NCBI GenBank assembly: GCA_029215795.1
Contig: JARDYH010000007.1
Location: 68,130,763-68,194,762 of the forward strand
Direction: 5' to 3'
Origin: Anniella stebbinsi
Lineage: Eukaryota; Chordata; Lepidosauria; Squamata; Anniellidae
DNA length: 64,000 nucleotides
Position numbers and translations under genes: made by a program. Below, in pieces: positions 46,348 through 56,365 of this stretch. Numbering within the stretch: the first letter of the stretch is position 1; the number at the start of each line of letters is the position of its first letter. A model generated the notes under the pieces. That model was given only the letters and a program-made list of their open reading frames with translations, ran no database searches and was not told the origin of the DNA.

Positions 46348-46447
46348 CTGCGCTCACGGTGATCGCCTCTAGGAACTGCTCCCGCCATGAGTGTGTGCCA
46401 ATCACCAACGCCAGGTTTGTTTTCTTGATGAGCTTGTCCACTGTGTT
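46348..46447 (-). CDS. SLC8A2: SLC8A2 (NCX2) exon: end of regulatory loop
   Basis: A 100-nt exon with acceptor cttccatag and donor gtaggt. It encodes NTVDKLIKKTNLALVIGTHS and WREQFLEAITVSA plus one base, the end of the CBD2 region and the start of the linker back to the membrane. It matches the highly conserved NCX sequence, with the NCX2-type VIGTHSW. Confidence 0.97.
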
Positions 46448-47916
46448 CTATGGAAGAGGGAGAAACAGAGATACCATGGAGACCAGGGGCAGGGGTGACG
46501 AGCAGAGCCTCAAGGGATGTAATCAGGGCCTGCCCCAGCCTCAAGGGGGCCCTCCGCAAAGATCCCTCTGGGAACCTCTGGCCATGGCTACAAACTGCCA
46601 TTTCAAATTTCCCATAATGCCACTCGTGCCCTGGGGCAATGTGGGAAATTATAAATGGCAGGCAGCTCAGAGTGGCAGCCATGCATTATGGGGGACCCAG
46701 GGCAGGGTCATTGTCAGTGGGGCCAGCCAGGGAGCTGGGTTCTGGTTAGCTGCCAGGTGCTGATGTCAGACCTGGGTGGAGTCTTGCAGTGTACCTAGCA
46801 GTTCTGGGGGCTCCACCTGGCAGCTGTGGGATGGATCAGGAGTAGAGACTGCACACACCACATCGTATGATCCCACTATTCTTAGAGCACACTCAGTGTA
46901 CAATAATAATGTGCCTGACACAACCCGTATCTCTGTGTTTAGAATAACGGAGAAGCATAAGAATGAAGAACCCACAGTAGAGGCAAAGGGAGCAGGCCCC
47001 CGTTCTCTGTTTCCAATGTGCAGGCCCTATAGGCTCTGTGTGCAGGCAAGCAGAAGAAAGAATATGCTGGAACGGGCCTCTCCTCCCTTTCCCGTGCCTT
47101 CCAGAGCTAGCCCAACCCAAAGGGCAGTGCAGGAAGCTGCCTAGGGTATCAGAATTCAACTAGTAATCGACAACTCTGGAAGAACAGGTTATCCCTCTTG
47201 CCGCTCAGAAATGTGGGGAAATTGCAGGGTGTCCCCACCCTCATTTCAGGAAAATAGCCATCACTCGCCCCTCAGTGATAGCAGCCTCCATCACTTGCCA
47301 CTCAAGAGCAGCAGGTGACCAAGGTGATGAGAAGGTAGACTCACTAACGGAGTCTGTTGAAATTCTCTGGCACATGGGATCTTGAAAAGCTGGAGCTGGC
47401 GCTGCGTGTGCGGACCGAGATTCTGCAAAATGCCAGGTCACACAAGGAATTCAACGCCCCTCATTTCAAGGGTTTCATCCTATTGGTGCCTCATCGAGAA
47501 GGTCTTTCCTGCCTATTTCCAAATCAAGGTTCGGAAAGGAGGCCCACAAGAGAGGAGAGAGAAGGCAGACAAAGAAAGTCTCGGGGCCTGCATCCAGGTG
47601 GATTCCACACACTCTCTTTCACACACAGGGCCATCTACCATCCACTGCCCCATGGAAAGGATTCCAGGAGAGAGGGAAGTAGAAGAGGGTAAGACCAGAT
47701 ATCTGCTCCAGTTCCAGCTGGATTCTCCCATCTTCCACCAATCACCCCATGGGAAGGATCCTTGGGGCTCATTTTTTTTAAAAAAGACAGTTTGTTGTGA
47801 TTTTATCATTTCCACAAATCCCTAACACCCTGGTTAGGGATTTGTCTCCAGAAAGGCAGCATATCAATCAATGTCATCAAGACATCATAAATAGGACCCA
47901 GTGCTGCTCTCGTTAC

Positions 47917-48041
47917 CTTGAAATCGTAGGATTCCTCAATGATGACTTCGAGGCGGGAGTTTTCCCCCAGGATGGGTTTGCCCATCTCAGCAATCCGCCG
48001 GGCTTCCTCTTCCTCCGCTGTGAGTTTCTTGTCAGAGTCCA
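47917..48041 (-). CDS. SLC8A2: SLC8A2 (NCX2) exon: CBD2 C-terminal strands
   Basis: A 125-nt exon with acceptor ctaacccag and donor gtaacg. After completing a split codon (V) it encodes DSDKKLTAEEEEARRIAEMG, then KPILGENSRLEVIIEESYDF and K. It ends in phase 0 and joins the 46,447 exon. This is the second part of the calcium-binding domain CBD2, with the acidic LEVIIEE segment that supplies calcium ligands in the family. LTAEEEEARRIAEMGKP is the NCX2 form. Confidence 0.97.
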
Positions 48042-48221
48042 CTGGGTTAGGGGAAACAGAATGTGAACGAGACTCCCCTCCACAAGGACTGCTTTGCCAG
48101 ACCAGATCAAGGTCCTTCTAACCCAGCCTTCCCCAAACCTGAGATCCTCCAAGTGTTTTGGACTACAACTCCCAGTAAGAGCACTGGCAACTAGGCTCAG
48201 GGGTCCATGATCCCATCTAAG

Positions 48222-48418
48222 CAGTGGAGGCTGGTGGCTCCGATGTCAGGGGGTGGTGAATCCTCTCCGGGTTTCATTGAGAACCAGCCAGAACTCTAAA
48301 GGAGCTATCCAAGGTGCTCTTATACCTCGGATAGCTCCTTTAGATTTCTGACTGGTTCTAATTGAAACCCGGAGCGGATTTACCACCCCATTGACATTGG
48401 AGCCATCAGCCTCCACTG
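48222..48418. mobile_element. Full CAGTGGAGG palindromic element
   Basis: A 197-bp palindrome with both ends intact (CAGTGGAGGCTGGTGGCTCC and its near reverse complement). The centre holds 'ctaaaggagctatccaaggt' facing 'cctcggatagctcctttaga'. It is the best reference copy in the window. Only a loose 'cccatct' is shared by the flanks. Confidence 0.8.
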
Positions 48419-48469
48419 CCATCCCATCTGGAGAACATCAGGGTTAAGTAAGTCTGATCTAGCTTTTTG

Positions 48470-48570
48470 CCTTAGTCACCATGGTTAAAGCCGTTGTTTA
48501 AGGTGTCTTCTGAACAGTGCCCAACTTTCTGGCTTAACCACCATGGTTAAAGCCATGGTTTAAGGTGTGT
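48470..48570. repeat. Short tandem duplication (~67 bp)
   Basis: 'caccatggttaaagcc' followed by 'tttaaggtgt' occurs twice in direct orientation, about 67 bp apart, in an SLC8A2 intron. Confidence 0.7.
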
Positions 48571-49079
48571 CCCCTGTACTAAAACAATAAAATTAAAACT
48601 TTGGCACAGAGAAAAATAGAATTCTGTGACTACAGCAAATTATGGAAATTAAGCAGTGTTGCTTATTTTGCATAATTTATTCTGTTCTTAGAAGGGACAA
48701 GGAACAATGCAAAAAAACAAAAAACCCAAGCCTTAAAACCCTGTCCCACCCTCCTCTGGCTTCTCGGAGTTCATCAAGCATTGTCCTCCCTCCTCCCAGT
48801 TTTCAAGCTTCTTTCAACTGTCACAAGGACTAGGAACTTGTTTTCCTTTAAAAAAAAAAAAAAAGAACCCAAAAGCTCAAGCTTTCAGAGCATCAAATTC
48901 GACTCCAGATATCAAATTCCCTGCTCATGCAAGATGCACAGACGTTTAGAATTAACACACAGTCCCACCTCTAAGCTGGGTGTCAGTGATACACAGATGT
49001 GCTTGGTGATACATCTGTGTGGCTACGGAGAACAAAAATGGTTCACTGCAAGCCATAACCATCCTCTGGCTCCCGAGAG

Positions 49080-49520
49080 CACATCTTGGCAGCTACCGGC
49101 ATGGGGATGGCGCCGGTGCACTTTGCAAAAGAACAAACACCATCCAGTCCCAGCTCTAATTAGAATCTGCTCTCTTCTTGCTTTGGCCCATCTCAGCCGC
49201 CACATGCGGGTGACATCTCCCACCAGGGTGTCATTGCCTGCCAGTCTCGCCTTCCCGATGCCGGCTGCGGTGCCACTTTAAAAACCCGAGGGAGGGAGGC
49301 TGAGCTTTGGCTCTCCCATGCAGAAGGCGCGGGGCTGGAAAGGATTATTCCACTCCAAATTGCTCCAAGCCCCTGGAACAATTAGCAGCCCGAGATTACA
49401 GGCTGGTGTAAATGGATGCATGAGGAAGGCATTGATCTGTGCGCTCGCGAGGCCTCAGATAGCAGGGCCGGCTTGCCTAGCAGGCAAATGGAGCGTTTGG
49501 CCGGGCATACTGGCCCTATA
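49080..49520. other. Repeat-poor intronic island, candidate regulatory DNA
   Basis: No dispersed repeat recognised. Contains 'agctctaattagaatctgct', 'ttaaaaacccgagggaggga' and 'ccctggaacaattagcagcc', GC-rich with homeodomain-type AATTAG cores. Reading frames show no known domain. Inference only. Confidence 0.3.
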
Positions 49521-49745
49521 GGGGGAGACGCACACCTGGCTTCCAAAATCTCCCACTGAGTATACGCTGAAAGTCTGTGCAAGCTGGGATAAATGTCTTG
49601 TGGTCATGGATTTACAAACAAACACACACACACTTCTTGGTACTCAACAATTTCTCACTCATATATAGCCCCACCACAACATGTGCATCCCTCTGCAAAC
49701 CTACACATACCCACACACATGTATCATCACTCATGTCGCAAAAAA

Positions 49746-49749
<4 letters not shown>

Positions 49750-49809
<60 letters not shown>

Positions 49810-49811
49810 AC
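49750..49811 (+). repeat. Compound (CT)n(CA)n microsatellite
   Basis: About 17 CT units followed without a gap by about 13 CA units. Confidence 0.95.
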
Positions 49812-50229
49812 CACACTCGTATCTTCACCCACATTGCAAAAAAACCCCACACCACCCTTTCTCATGCACACACAAACAACCCACCTCTCCTATGCCTTTT
49901 CCCCACACATTACAAAGGCATATAGCCTCAGCTCTATTCCCACTGACACACATTGATCCCCCGCACCACTTTTCCTGCACATTTACAAGATGCCAAAGGT
50001 CTTTCAAAGCTTACCTTGCCCTGCAGAGCCCGGTCCTATGCCTGCTAATCCAAAACCCTCAATGGCTTAGGGCCTGGCTAGCTAAGGGTCCATCTGTCTT
50101 GTTATGAACCTGCCTGGCTATTAAGATCTGCAGGAGAGGCCTTCTTGAGACCAGCATTCCCCACAGAGGTCCATTTGTTGGGCAAGGGTGAAAGGGTTTT
50201 CTCCTGTGTTTCCCCCCAACTACCACACT

Positions 50230-50373
50230 GGTGGGTTCGACGTCAACGGGGCGGCGAATCCGCTCTGGGTTTCAGTCAGAACTCTAAAGGAGCTATCCGA
50301 GGTGCGGAAGTTCTGTCTGAAACCCAGAGCGGATTGACCGCCCCGCTGACGTCGGAGCGACGAGCCACCACTG
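50230..50373. mobile_element. CAGTGGAGG-family palindromic element, shortened centre
   Basis: The arms 'ggggcggcgaatccgctctg' and 'cagagcggattgaccgcccc' are inverted. The centre is 'aaggagctatccgaggtgcg' and the right end is 'cgagccaccactg'. Confidence 0.75.
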
Positions 50374-50959
50374 AACTACGAAACAGGCCTCCTCCAGGTG
50401 GCATATAAATGTGAATAACAAATCAATCAATCAATCACTGTAAAACCAGCAAAGTAACGGTTGAGCATCATGAGAACATTGGACCGGCAGTCTTAGTATG
50501 ATGTCGCATTCACAATCACGCTCCTGCAACCTTCACAGGTATGCATGCGCGTTCCGGCCACATGCCCAGCGCCATCCTAAACATGTTTGCTTGAAAGTCT
50601 GTCACATTGCTCCTCGAGGGCACTTATTCAGCGGCGCTTGGTCCAAAAGCTTAAGCCTGGGCTCTCCAGGCACCCTTACAAGTGCACAGAGAGTCCGTTT
50701 GGCAGGGGAGATCACCGAGCCGCACATTTTCATTTCAGTCTGTTCTGAAGCACATAGGCTTTCTCCCACACACTCCTTCCCTCCGCAGAACATGGCTCAT
50801 GTGCATGTACGCGCACACACATTTTCTCCCACGCACTCTCTCCCATGGCATTCTCACACCCCCGCATGGTGCGCGCTCTCCCTGCCACAGATGTTTAATA
50901 GAAGGCTGTAGCTCATCTGCTTGCACAGCCCATAGCGTTAAGCTCTCCCGCTCCCCCTC

Positions 50960-50983
50960 TCTTTCTTTCTTTCTTTCTTTCCT
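50960..50983 (+). repeat. (CTTT)n microsatellite
   Basis: About six CTTT units next to a CT tract. Confidence 0.9.
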
Positions 50984-51131
50984 GTGGGTGGAAAGAGCCG
51001 ACTCCATTACCGCAGAGAAGGGCTCTTTCAGCAAGGTAATATCTCCCCATCAGGAACTTTTCCACCACCCCAGCAAGGATGTCCTAGGAAATAACACAGA
51101 CATACACACTTCAGAAATAGCAATAGTCTTT

Positions 51132-51236
51132 CTAAGGACGCAATCCTATGCATGCTTCGACAGCCAGGCCGACTGAGAAACGTTGGGAGTTGTGGGACTT
51201 TCTTTTCTGCCTGAACGTGCATAGGATTGCATCCTA
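51132..51236. mobile_element. Palindromic miniature element, GGTGCAATCCTATGCATG family
   Basis: 'ctaaggacgcaatcctatgc' faces 'gcataggattgcatcctag'; the middle carries 'gttgggagttgtgggacttt'. Confidence 0.65.
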
Positions 51237-51784
51237 GAAGTCTTTTGGCTTCCTTCAAAATCCCACCGATGCTTTTTCCTGAAGAGGAATCGAAAAACGT
51301 GCATAGAATTGTGGAGTGAGCAAAACCCGGTGGTGATCATTGAAGGAATGAAATGTGAGGCCAGTTTTGTTTTGTTTATACTTTCCAGAATTTTATGCAA
51401 ATTCCATCAGAGAAAAATATGCAAATGAAAAAACGCCAGCTGAAAATGCCCATTTCCACTTTAGGCTAAAGCATGAAAATGCACATTTGTGGGGGAGGGG
51501 GATGTGCGCACTTTTGTAAGTACACATTTGCACAATTTCAGGAAATTGGAAATAATCTGATTCCATCAATGATGGGAAATCCATATATCCCTATGCCCCA
51601 CACATTACGTTGGAGGAAATATTAGGATTAGTTCATCCCTTGGAGGAGAGTTGTTAAACCTCCATGCTCAGAGGCAATATACCTTTGAATACCAACATTG
51701 GGGACAAACCATAAAGGGAAACCATCACCTTCAGAATTGAGACACACCTGGCATGGCCACAGTTTGAACCAAAATGTTGGACTA

Positions 51785-51925
51785 CATCAGTCTTCCTCAA
51801 CGTGAGTCCCTGTAAATGTTTTGAGCCATCCCTGATCATTAACTATGTTGGCTGGGGCCGATAGGAGTTGTAGTCCAGCACATCTGGAGTGATCCACATT
51901 GGGGAAGGCTGGATGAGATGGATCT
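51785..51925 (+). repeat. Short interspersed repeat ('aggagttgtagtccagc')
   Basis: Shows 'tcattaactatgttggctgg' and 'ggagttgtagtccagcacat', the same family as 7,070-7,195. Confidence 0.5.
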
Positions 51926-52112
51926 TTTGGTCTGATGCAGCAAGTGTGCCCAATACAGGTACATGCTAAAAACATAATATATCTGTATTCTCTGAAATAC
52001 TGGTAATACTTCAAAGCAAAAAACCTTCCTTCTCCTCCCTTTCCTGCATCCTAAACTAAGCAAAATTCCACACTATTTGAAATTTCCCGTGACATTGCAG
52101 GAGTGTTCTGGG

Positions 52113-52180
52113 TTGGTTGGTTGGTTGGTTTGGTTTGTTTGTTTGTTTGTTTTGATTGGTTTGTTTGTTTGTTTGTTTTG
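52113..52180 (+). repeat. (TTGG)n/(TTTG)n microsatellite
   Basis: Tetranucleotide run changing from TTGG to TTTG units. Confidence 0.9.
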
Positions 52181-52614
52181 CAAATGGAGCAAAGAAACTT
52201 CAGTAAAAGAAAAGAAGCTTCCATGTTTGTTTGTTTTAAAGAAAAATTTTCAACCCTGCAAAACTGGTTTCCAAGCCTTAATCTGGGCTGTAATCCTGTA
52301 CTCACCTGGGAGTAAGTACCACTGAATTTAATGTGGCGTACTCCTGAGTAAGCATGTATAGGATGGTGCTGTGTCAGTTACCCTTGGCCTCAGTTGCTCC
52401 ATCTATACAGTGGGCATAATAAATGCTTAGCACTGAAGCATCACCAGCTGCGGTACCCGGAGCCGAGAAATCTCACAAGCATTTGATGTGACTGGCTTGT
52501 GCCTACGAGACAGTCAGAGTGGGTGGCCAGAATGGATGCTGGGTGGGGGAAGGGAGGAGATTTGTGGAGGCAGAACCGGTTGGAGAACGAGGAAGAGGGA
52601 AGGAAAACGCTTAC

Positions 52615-52632
52615 CTTGATTCAGCAAAAGGG
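52615..52632 (-). CDS. SLC8A2: SLC8A2 (NCX2) 18-nt micro-exon (cassette 'exon C')
   Basis: An 18-nt exon between acceptor ttggttgcag and donor gtaagc. With the flanking split codons it encodes A-LLLNQ, followed by the split V of the next exon. ALLLNQ matches the short cassette between the exon A and CBD2 C-terminal exons in NCX genes (ALLLNE in NCX1). Its length is a multiple of three and the phases match, so skipping it keeps the frame. Sixteen bases upstream (in transcript direction) begins a 39-base (CT)n tract. Confidence 0.93.
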
Positions 52633-52644
52633 CTGCAACCAAGG

Positions 52645-52648
<4 letters not shown>

Positions 52649-52687
<39 letters not shown>
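52649..52687 (+). repeat. (AG)n microsatellite, (CT)n on the SLC8A2 sense strand
   Basis: About 19 AG units. On the transcribed strand it forms an expanded polypyrimidine tract just before the micro-exon acceptor. Confidence 0.95.
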
Positions 52688-52691
<4 letters not shown>

Positions 52692-53394
52692 ACAGTTCGT
52701 CAGTAAAGAGACAGAAAGATTCATGTTCTAAGGAAAGAAACAGCAGGGGGGATGACAATTGGGGACCCCCATCAAAACCAAGACATCCAGGACATCACAG
52801 TCAAAACACCCTCATCTCCTAAACCAGGGGTCAGCAGGTTTCAGACTTCTGGTATCTATTTCGTTTTTCCTAGAACCCTTGAGATCCACCAGCCAGAGCC
52901 TGGTGCAAGCGACGGCCACTTGGAACGAAGGGATTCTGAGAAGAGGGATTTGTTTTGAGTGCCAGACAGTCCTGCCACACAAATATCCATTCCTGCTCAC
53001 CCTGAGCTTTCTTCATTTCAGCCAGAATCAGGGGAGAAGAGTCATTTGATTGCTGCTATTGCCAATCAACCAGGAGTCAGAAATCCCTGGCTGATCTCCT
53101 GCAAATTCCCCAGAGCAATACCGGTCGATCCGGATCCATCTTCTGCCCACCCTTCTTCTAAGCAACTGGTCGGCTCCTTCATGGACAGCACCAGGGCACG
53201 GGGAGGCTGGCCGTTTACTGGAGACCCACGGCCGTCAAAGGATTGGCTGCTGTTTTTGGTTTGCACAGAACAGCCAAGGAGAGCAGAAGCAGCAGGAATT
53301 CCTTGGATTCTTCTAGTGAAGAGGGCCCATTGAAGGCTCCTCCAAATTCTTGCAGCTGTCAATGCTCCCCTCTCAGAAGAACTAAACACCGTAA

Positions 53395-53645
53395 GCCGAG
53401 GTGGGAAACCTCAGGCCCATGGGCCAAATCTGGCCTCACCCCCTTCCCTGGTTCCACCCCTTTTTTCACAACCTCCAATCGTTCAGTGGTTTCCTGGCTT
53501 TTGTGTCGGTTTTTCCCCCATTGTAAAAGGCTACACTTCCTCTCCAAAGGTTTAGTTTCCGGTAGAAAGAGCTTTAAGCTAAACTATGCTGCTATTTCAG
53601 GCTCCACCCCTTTTGGCTTCAGCCACACCCCTTTTGCATTAGGCC
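53395..53645 (-). repeat. Dispersed repeat, reversed copy of the 9,160-9,560 family
   Basis: Shows 'gggccaaatctggcctcacc' and 'ctccaccccttttggcttca', the reverse complement of landmarks at 9,290-9,540. Confidence 0.45.
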
Positions 53646-54069
53646 ACACCCACTCTCTCTCAGGTTGATAGAGAGACCCCAACCCTGCCATAAGCAGAAG
53701 CTCCACTTGATGTCTCTTTTGCTGGGTTGTACCATTTCAGACTGCAGGTGAGAGAGCACATGTTTGAATGCTGTTCCCTCCCCCCCCGCATAAAATATCA
53801 TCGCCCGCTCAAACCAAAGCACATATGGGATTGAAACATAAAGGGCCACCATGACAATAGATGCAGGATCACCAGATAACAGGCTGAGCAGAGGAAGGGC
53901 CATTCAAATTGCTCAGCTTTTTGTTTGATAATTTAATCTGGTTAATTTTACATCCGCGGATAACTGTCTTGCATTTTATGAGACTGGGTTTAATAAAATA
54001 GAAAGCAAAAGGACATATTCACAACAGCAAACCTCAAATCCTTCTAGGATATAACATGATGATGTTGAA

Positions 54070-54377
54070 AGGTATTTAAAAGGTTGCCACACAGAGGAGG
54101 GCCAGGATCTCTCCTTGATCATCCCACAGTGCAGGACAAGGAATAATGAGCTCCAGTTACAGGAAGCCAGATTCCGGCCGGACATCAGGGGAAAACGTCC
54201 TGACTGTTAGAGCAGTATGACAATGGGACCCATGACCTAGGGAGGTGGTGGGCTCTCCCACCCAAGAGGCAGCCAGACAGCCATCTGTCAGAGATGCTTT
54301 AAGGTGGATTCCTGCATTGAGCAGGGGGTTGGACTCAATGCCCTTATGGGCCCCTTCCAACTCTACCATTCTATGAC
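54070..54377 (+). mobile_element. CR1 LINE 3' end
   Basis: Shows 'gaggagggccaggatctctc', 'gattccggccggacatcagg', 'gcagggggttggactcaatg' and 'accattctatga'. It lies about 60 bp beyond the donor of the exon A-type SLC8A2 exon, antisense to the gene. Confidence 0.88.
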
Positions 54378-54438
54378 TCACTCTCATGTTACCTGGGGGG
54401 GGGGAGTTTTCTTCGTGCTTTTGCCCTGCTCCACTTAC

Positions 54439-54542
54439 CTGAGATACCCCGTTTCAACCAGCGCGGCTGTCCCAGCTCAATAAAGAAGCTGTCCTTTTTC
54501 TCATATTCTTCCACATCCACGATTTTCACATGCAGAGATTTC
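54439..54542 (-). CDS. SLC8A2: SLC8A2 (NCX2) exon A-type: CBD2 calcium-site strands
   Basis: A 104-nt exon with acceptor cttgagcag and donor gtaagt. It encodes KSLHVKIVDVEEYEKKDSFF and IELGQPRWLKRGIS. It corresponds to exon A of NCX genes, which makes CBD2 calcium-sensitive. RWLKRGIS is specific to NCX2. In the mammalian sequences I know, the motif is (V/I)DDEEYEK; here the second Asp is Val (codon GTG). The preceding large exon (start codon, N-terminal membrane half, CBD1) is not found before 64,000. Confidence 0.96.
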
Positions 54543-54689
54543 CTGCTCAAGGGGGAGGGGAGAAAGAGAGGCAGGGAAAGAGAGAGGGGTGAGGAATGGG
54601 GGGGGGGAAGAAAGCATTAAGGACTGGAAAGATATTAAAGGATGCTGAGAGCGTAATACCCATGCAAATATTCTCGCCAAGCAAAGGAG

Positions 54690-54790
54690 ATGAGAGGAGC
54701 CCCTGCTGGATCAGACCCAAGCCCTCTTTGTACAACATCCTGTCTCCCACAGGGGCCAATCAGAAACTCAGGAGTAGGACATGAGCGCAA
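54690..54790 (-). mobile_element. LINE 3' end fragment (family A), reversed
   Basis: 'agcccctgctggatcagacc' and 'tcccacaggggccaatcaga' are the reverse complement of the family A tail. Confidence 0.5.
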
Positions 54791-54984
54791 CAGCATCTGC
54801 CCCCTTTGGGTTCCCCAGGAAGCGGTGTGTGTTGCAAGGCAGAGTGTCTCCGATCAAGGGGCTGGAGCATCTCCCCCAGGTGGAAACATTGCAACGTTTG
54901 GGGCCCTTTACATTTCGAAAAAGGGCACGCCTGCACGAAATGATGCATTGTGCAGAAAAAGGAGATAGGGGCCATCTCCCAAGA

Positions 54985-55075
54985 AGCCAAACGGTGGGAG
55001 ATTCAGGACAGATAAAAGGAAGGGCTTCTTCACACAGCGCATCGTGAAAACAATGGGATTTGCTTCCATGGGGAA
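54985..55075 (+). mobile_element. LINE fragment (family A), upstream part
   Basis: 'gggagattcaggacagataa' and 'cttcttcacacagcgcatcg' match the pol C-terminal track seen at 1,180-1,250. Confidence 0.6.
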
Positions 55076-55620
55076 CTTGTCTGGTAGGAATGCAGGAGGG
55101 GGCCTTTTCGGTGGTTGCTCCCAGGTTCAAAAACTCTCTGCCAAGGGTGGCTGACTTAGTTATCTCTCTTGTTCTTCTGCCAGCAGACAAAGGCCAGATC
55201 TACACCAAACATGATATAGTGGTATGAAAGTGGTATATAAAAGGCAGGAGCCTCACGGCTGCTTTATTGAAGCGCCTTGACAACTGTTGGGGCCCATTGA
55301 CACATACCATATGCCCCTATATTCTGCTTGGTGCGGCTCCTGCCTTTTATGTACCGCTTTCATACCGCTGTATCCTGCTTGGTGTAGATCTGGCCAAAGA
55401 GCTTTTTATTCAGGCAGGACTTGGGCGGGTAAGCTGGTCTCCTGCTGACGGAAGTTACATTGTTGAGCTTTTAACTGTGTTTCAAATATAGTTGTTTCTG
55501 TGGTAGGTTTTAATTTAAGCTTTTGTTTTAATCTCAATTTTATTATAGTTAGCTTCCTCGAGCACCATTGTTGATGGAAAGGCGGGATCTCCATTCAATG
55601 AAATAGTTATATTGATGGAT
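55076..55620 (+). mobile_element. L2-like LINE 3' end interrupted by a miniature element
   Basis: One frame reads GAFSVVAPRFKNSLPRVADL up to PADK at 55,191. It resumes after the 55,192-55,395 insertion as ELFIQAGLG. The tail 'gatggaaaggcgggatctcc' follows. Joining across the insertion with one AAA copy removed restores the frame. Confidence 0.7.
55192..55395. mobile_element. PIF/Harbinger-like miniature element
   Basis: A 204-bp palindrome. The left end GGCCAGATCTACACCAAACA and the right end (reverse complement GGCCAGATCTACACCAAGCA) match for about 60 bp, including 'ggtatgaaag' and 'aaaaggcaggagcc'. It is flanked by a 3-bp AAA duplication. A 3-bp duplication and GGCC-type ends fit the PIF/Harbinger superfamily. 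Confidence 0.75.
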
Positions 55621-55724
55621 GGATTACATTTTTATACTGCACAGAACCCGAAGCTCTCTAGGAGGTTCACAACAATTAAAACCATAAATTAATCTGTAAA
55701 CAAACAAAGTGCACTAACTGAGCT

Positions 55725-56085
55725 CTGATTTCAGTGGGACGGTGAATCCGCTCCGGGTTTCAGTCAGAACCAGTCAGAACTCCTTTAGAGTTCTCATAGA
55801 ATTATAGAATAGTAGAGTTGGAAGGGGCCTCTAAGGCCATTGAGCCCAGCCCCCTGCTCAATGCAGGAATCCACCTTAAAGCCTCCCTGACAGGTGGCTG
55901 TCCGGCTCCGGCTGCCTCTTGAAGGCCTCTAGTGTGGGAGAGCCCACAACCTCCCTAAATCATTGGTTCCATTGCTGTACTGCTCTAACAGTCAGGAAGT
56001 TTTTCCTGATGTCCATCCGGTTCTGCCTGAAACCCGGAGAGGATTCAATGCCCTATTGACATCAGGGCCACCAGCCTCTACTGAA
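55725..56085. mobile_element. CAGTGGAGG-family palindromic element split by a CR1 insertion
   Basis: The left arm (55,725-55,797: 'gtgaatccgctccgggtttc', 'cctttagagttct') and right arm (about 56,021-56,085: 'ctgcctgaaacccggagagg', 'gccaccagcctctact') enclose a reversed CR1 tail. The outer left end is lost. Confidence 0.7.
55796..56022 (-). mobile_element. CR1 LINE 3' end, nested
   Basis: Reversed CR1 tail ('catagaattatagaatagta', 'gttggaaggggcctctaagg', 'cagtcaggaagtttttcctg'), inserted in the palindromic element. It is therefore younger than that element. Confidence 0.88.
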
Positions 56086-56164
56086 CTAGGCCCAGATAAT
56101 CCTATGGGGCTGCACGTTCACCTCGACATCTGAAGATGGCTGGAAAAGCAGACACCAAGGAAAG

Positions 56165-56365
56165 GGCTGTGGCTCAGCAGTAGAACGCTGGTTTCCAATG
56201 CAGAACTTCATAGGTTCAATCTCCAGCATCTTCAGTTATAATGCACAGACAGCCAGTAATGCAAAAGACCCTCTACTTGAGACCCTGAACAGCTACTGCC
56301 AGCCAGAACAGAGACAGTACTAGATGGACAAATAGTCTGGCTTGCTAGAATGTGTCTTTCTATGC
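56165..56365 (+). mobile_element. tRNA-derived SINE, decayed
   Basis: 'gctgtggctcagcagtagaa', a B-box-like 'aggttcaatctccagcatct', 'aaaagaccctctacttgaga' and 'tactagatggacaaatagtc', as in the 14,583 family. Confidence 0.65.

Noticed and set aside
49750..49811. Long CT/CA-derived reading frames (LSLSLSLS, THTHTH).
   Set aside because: Microsatellite translation only.
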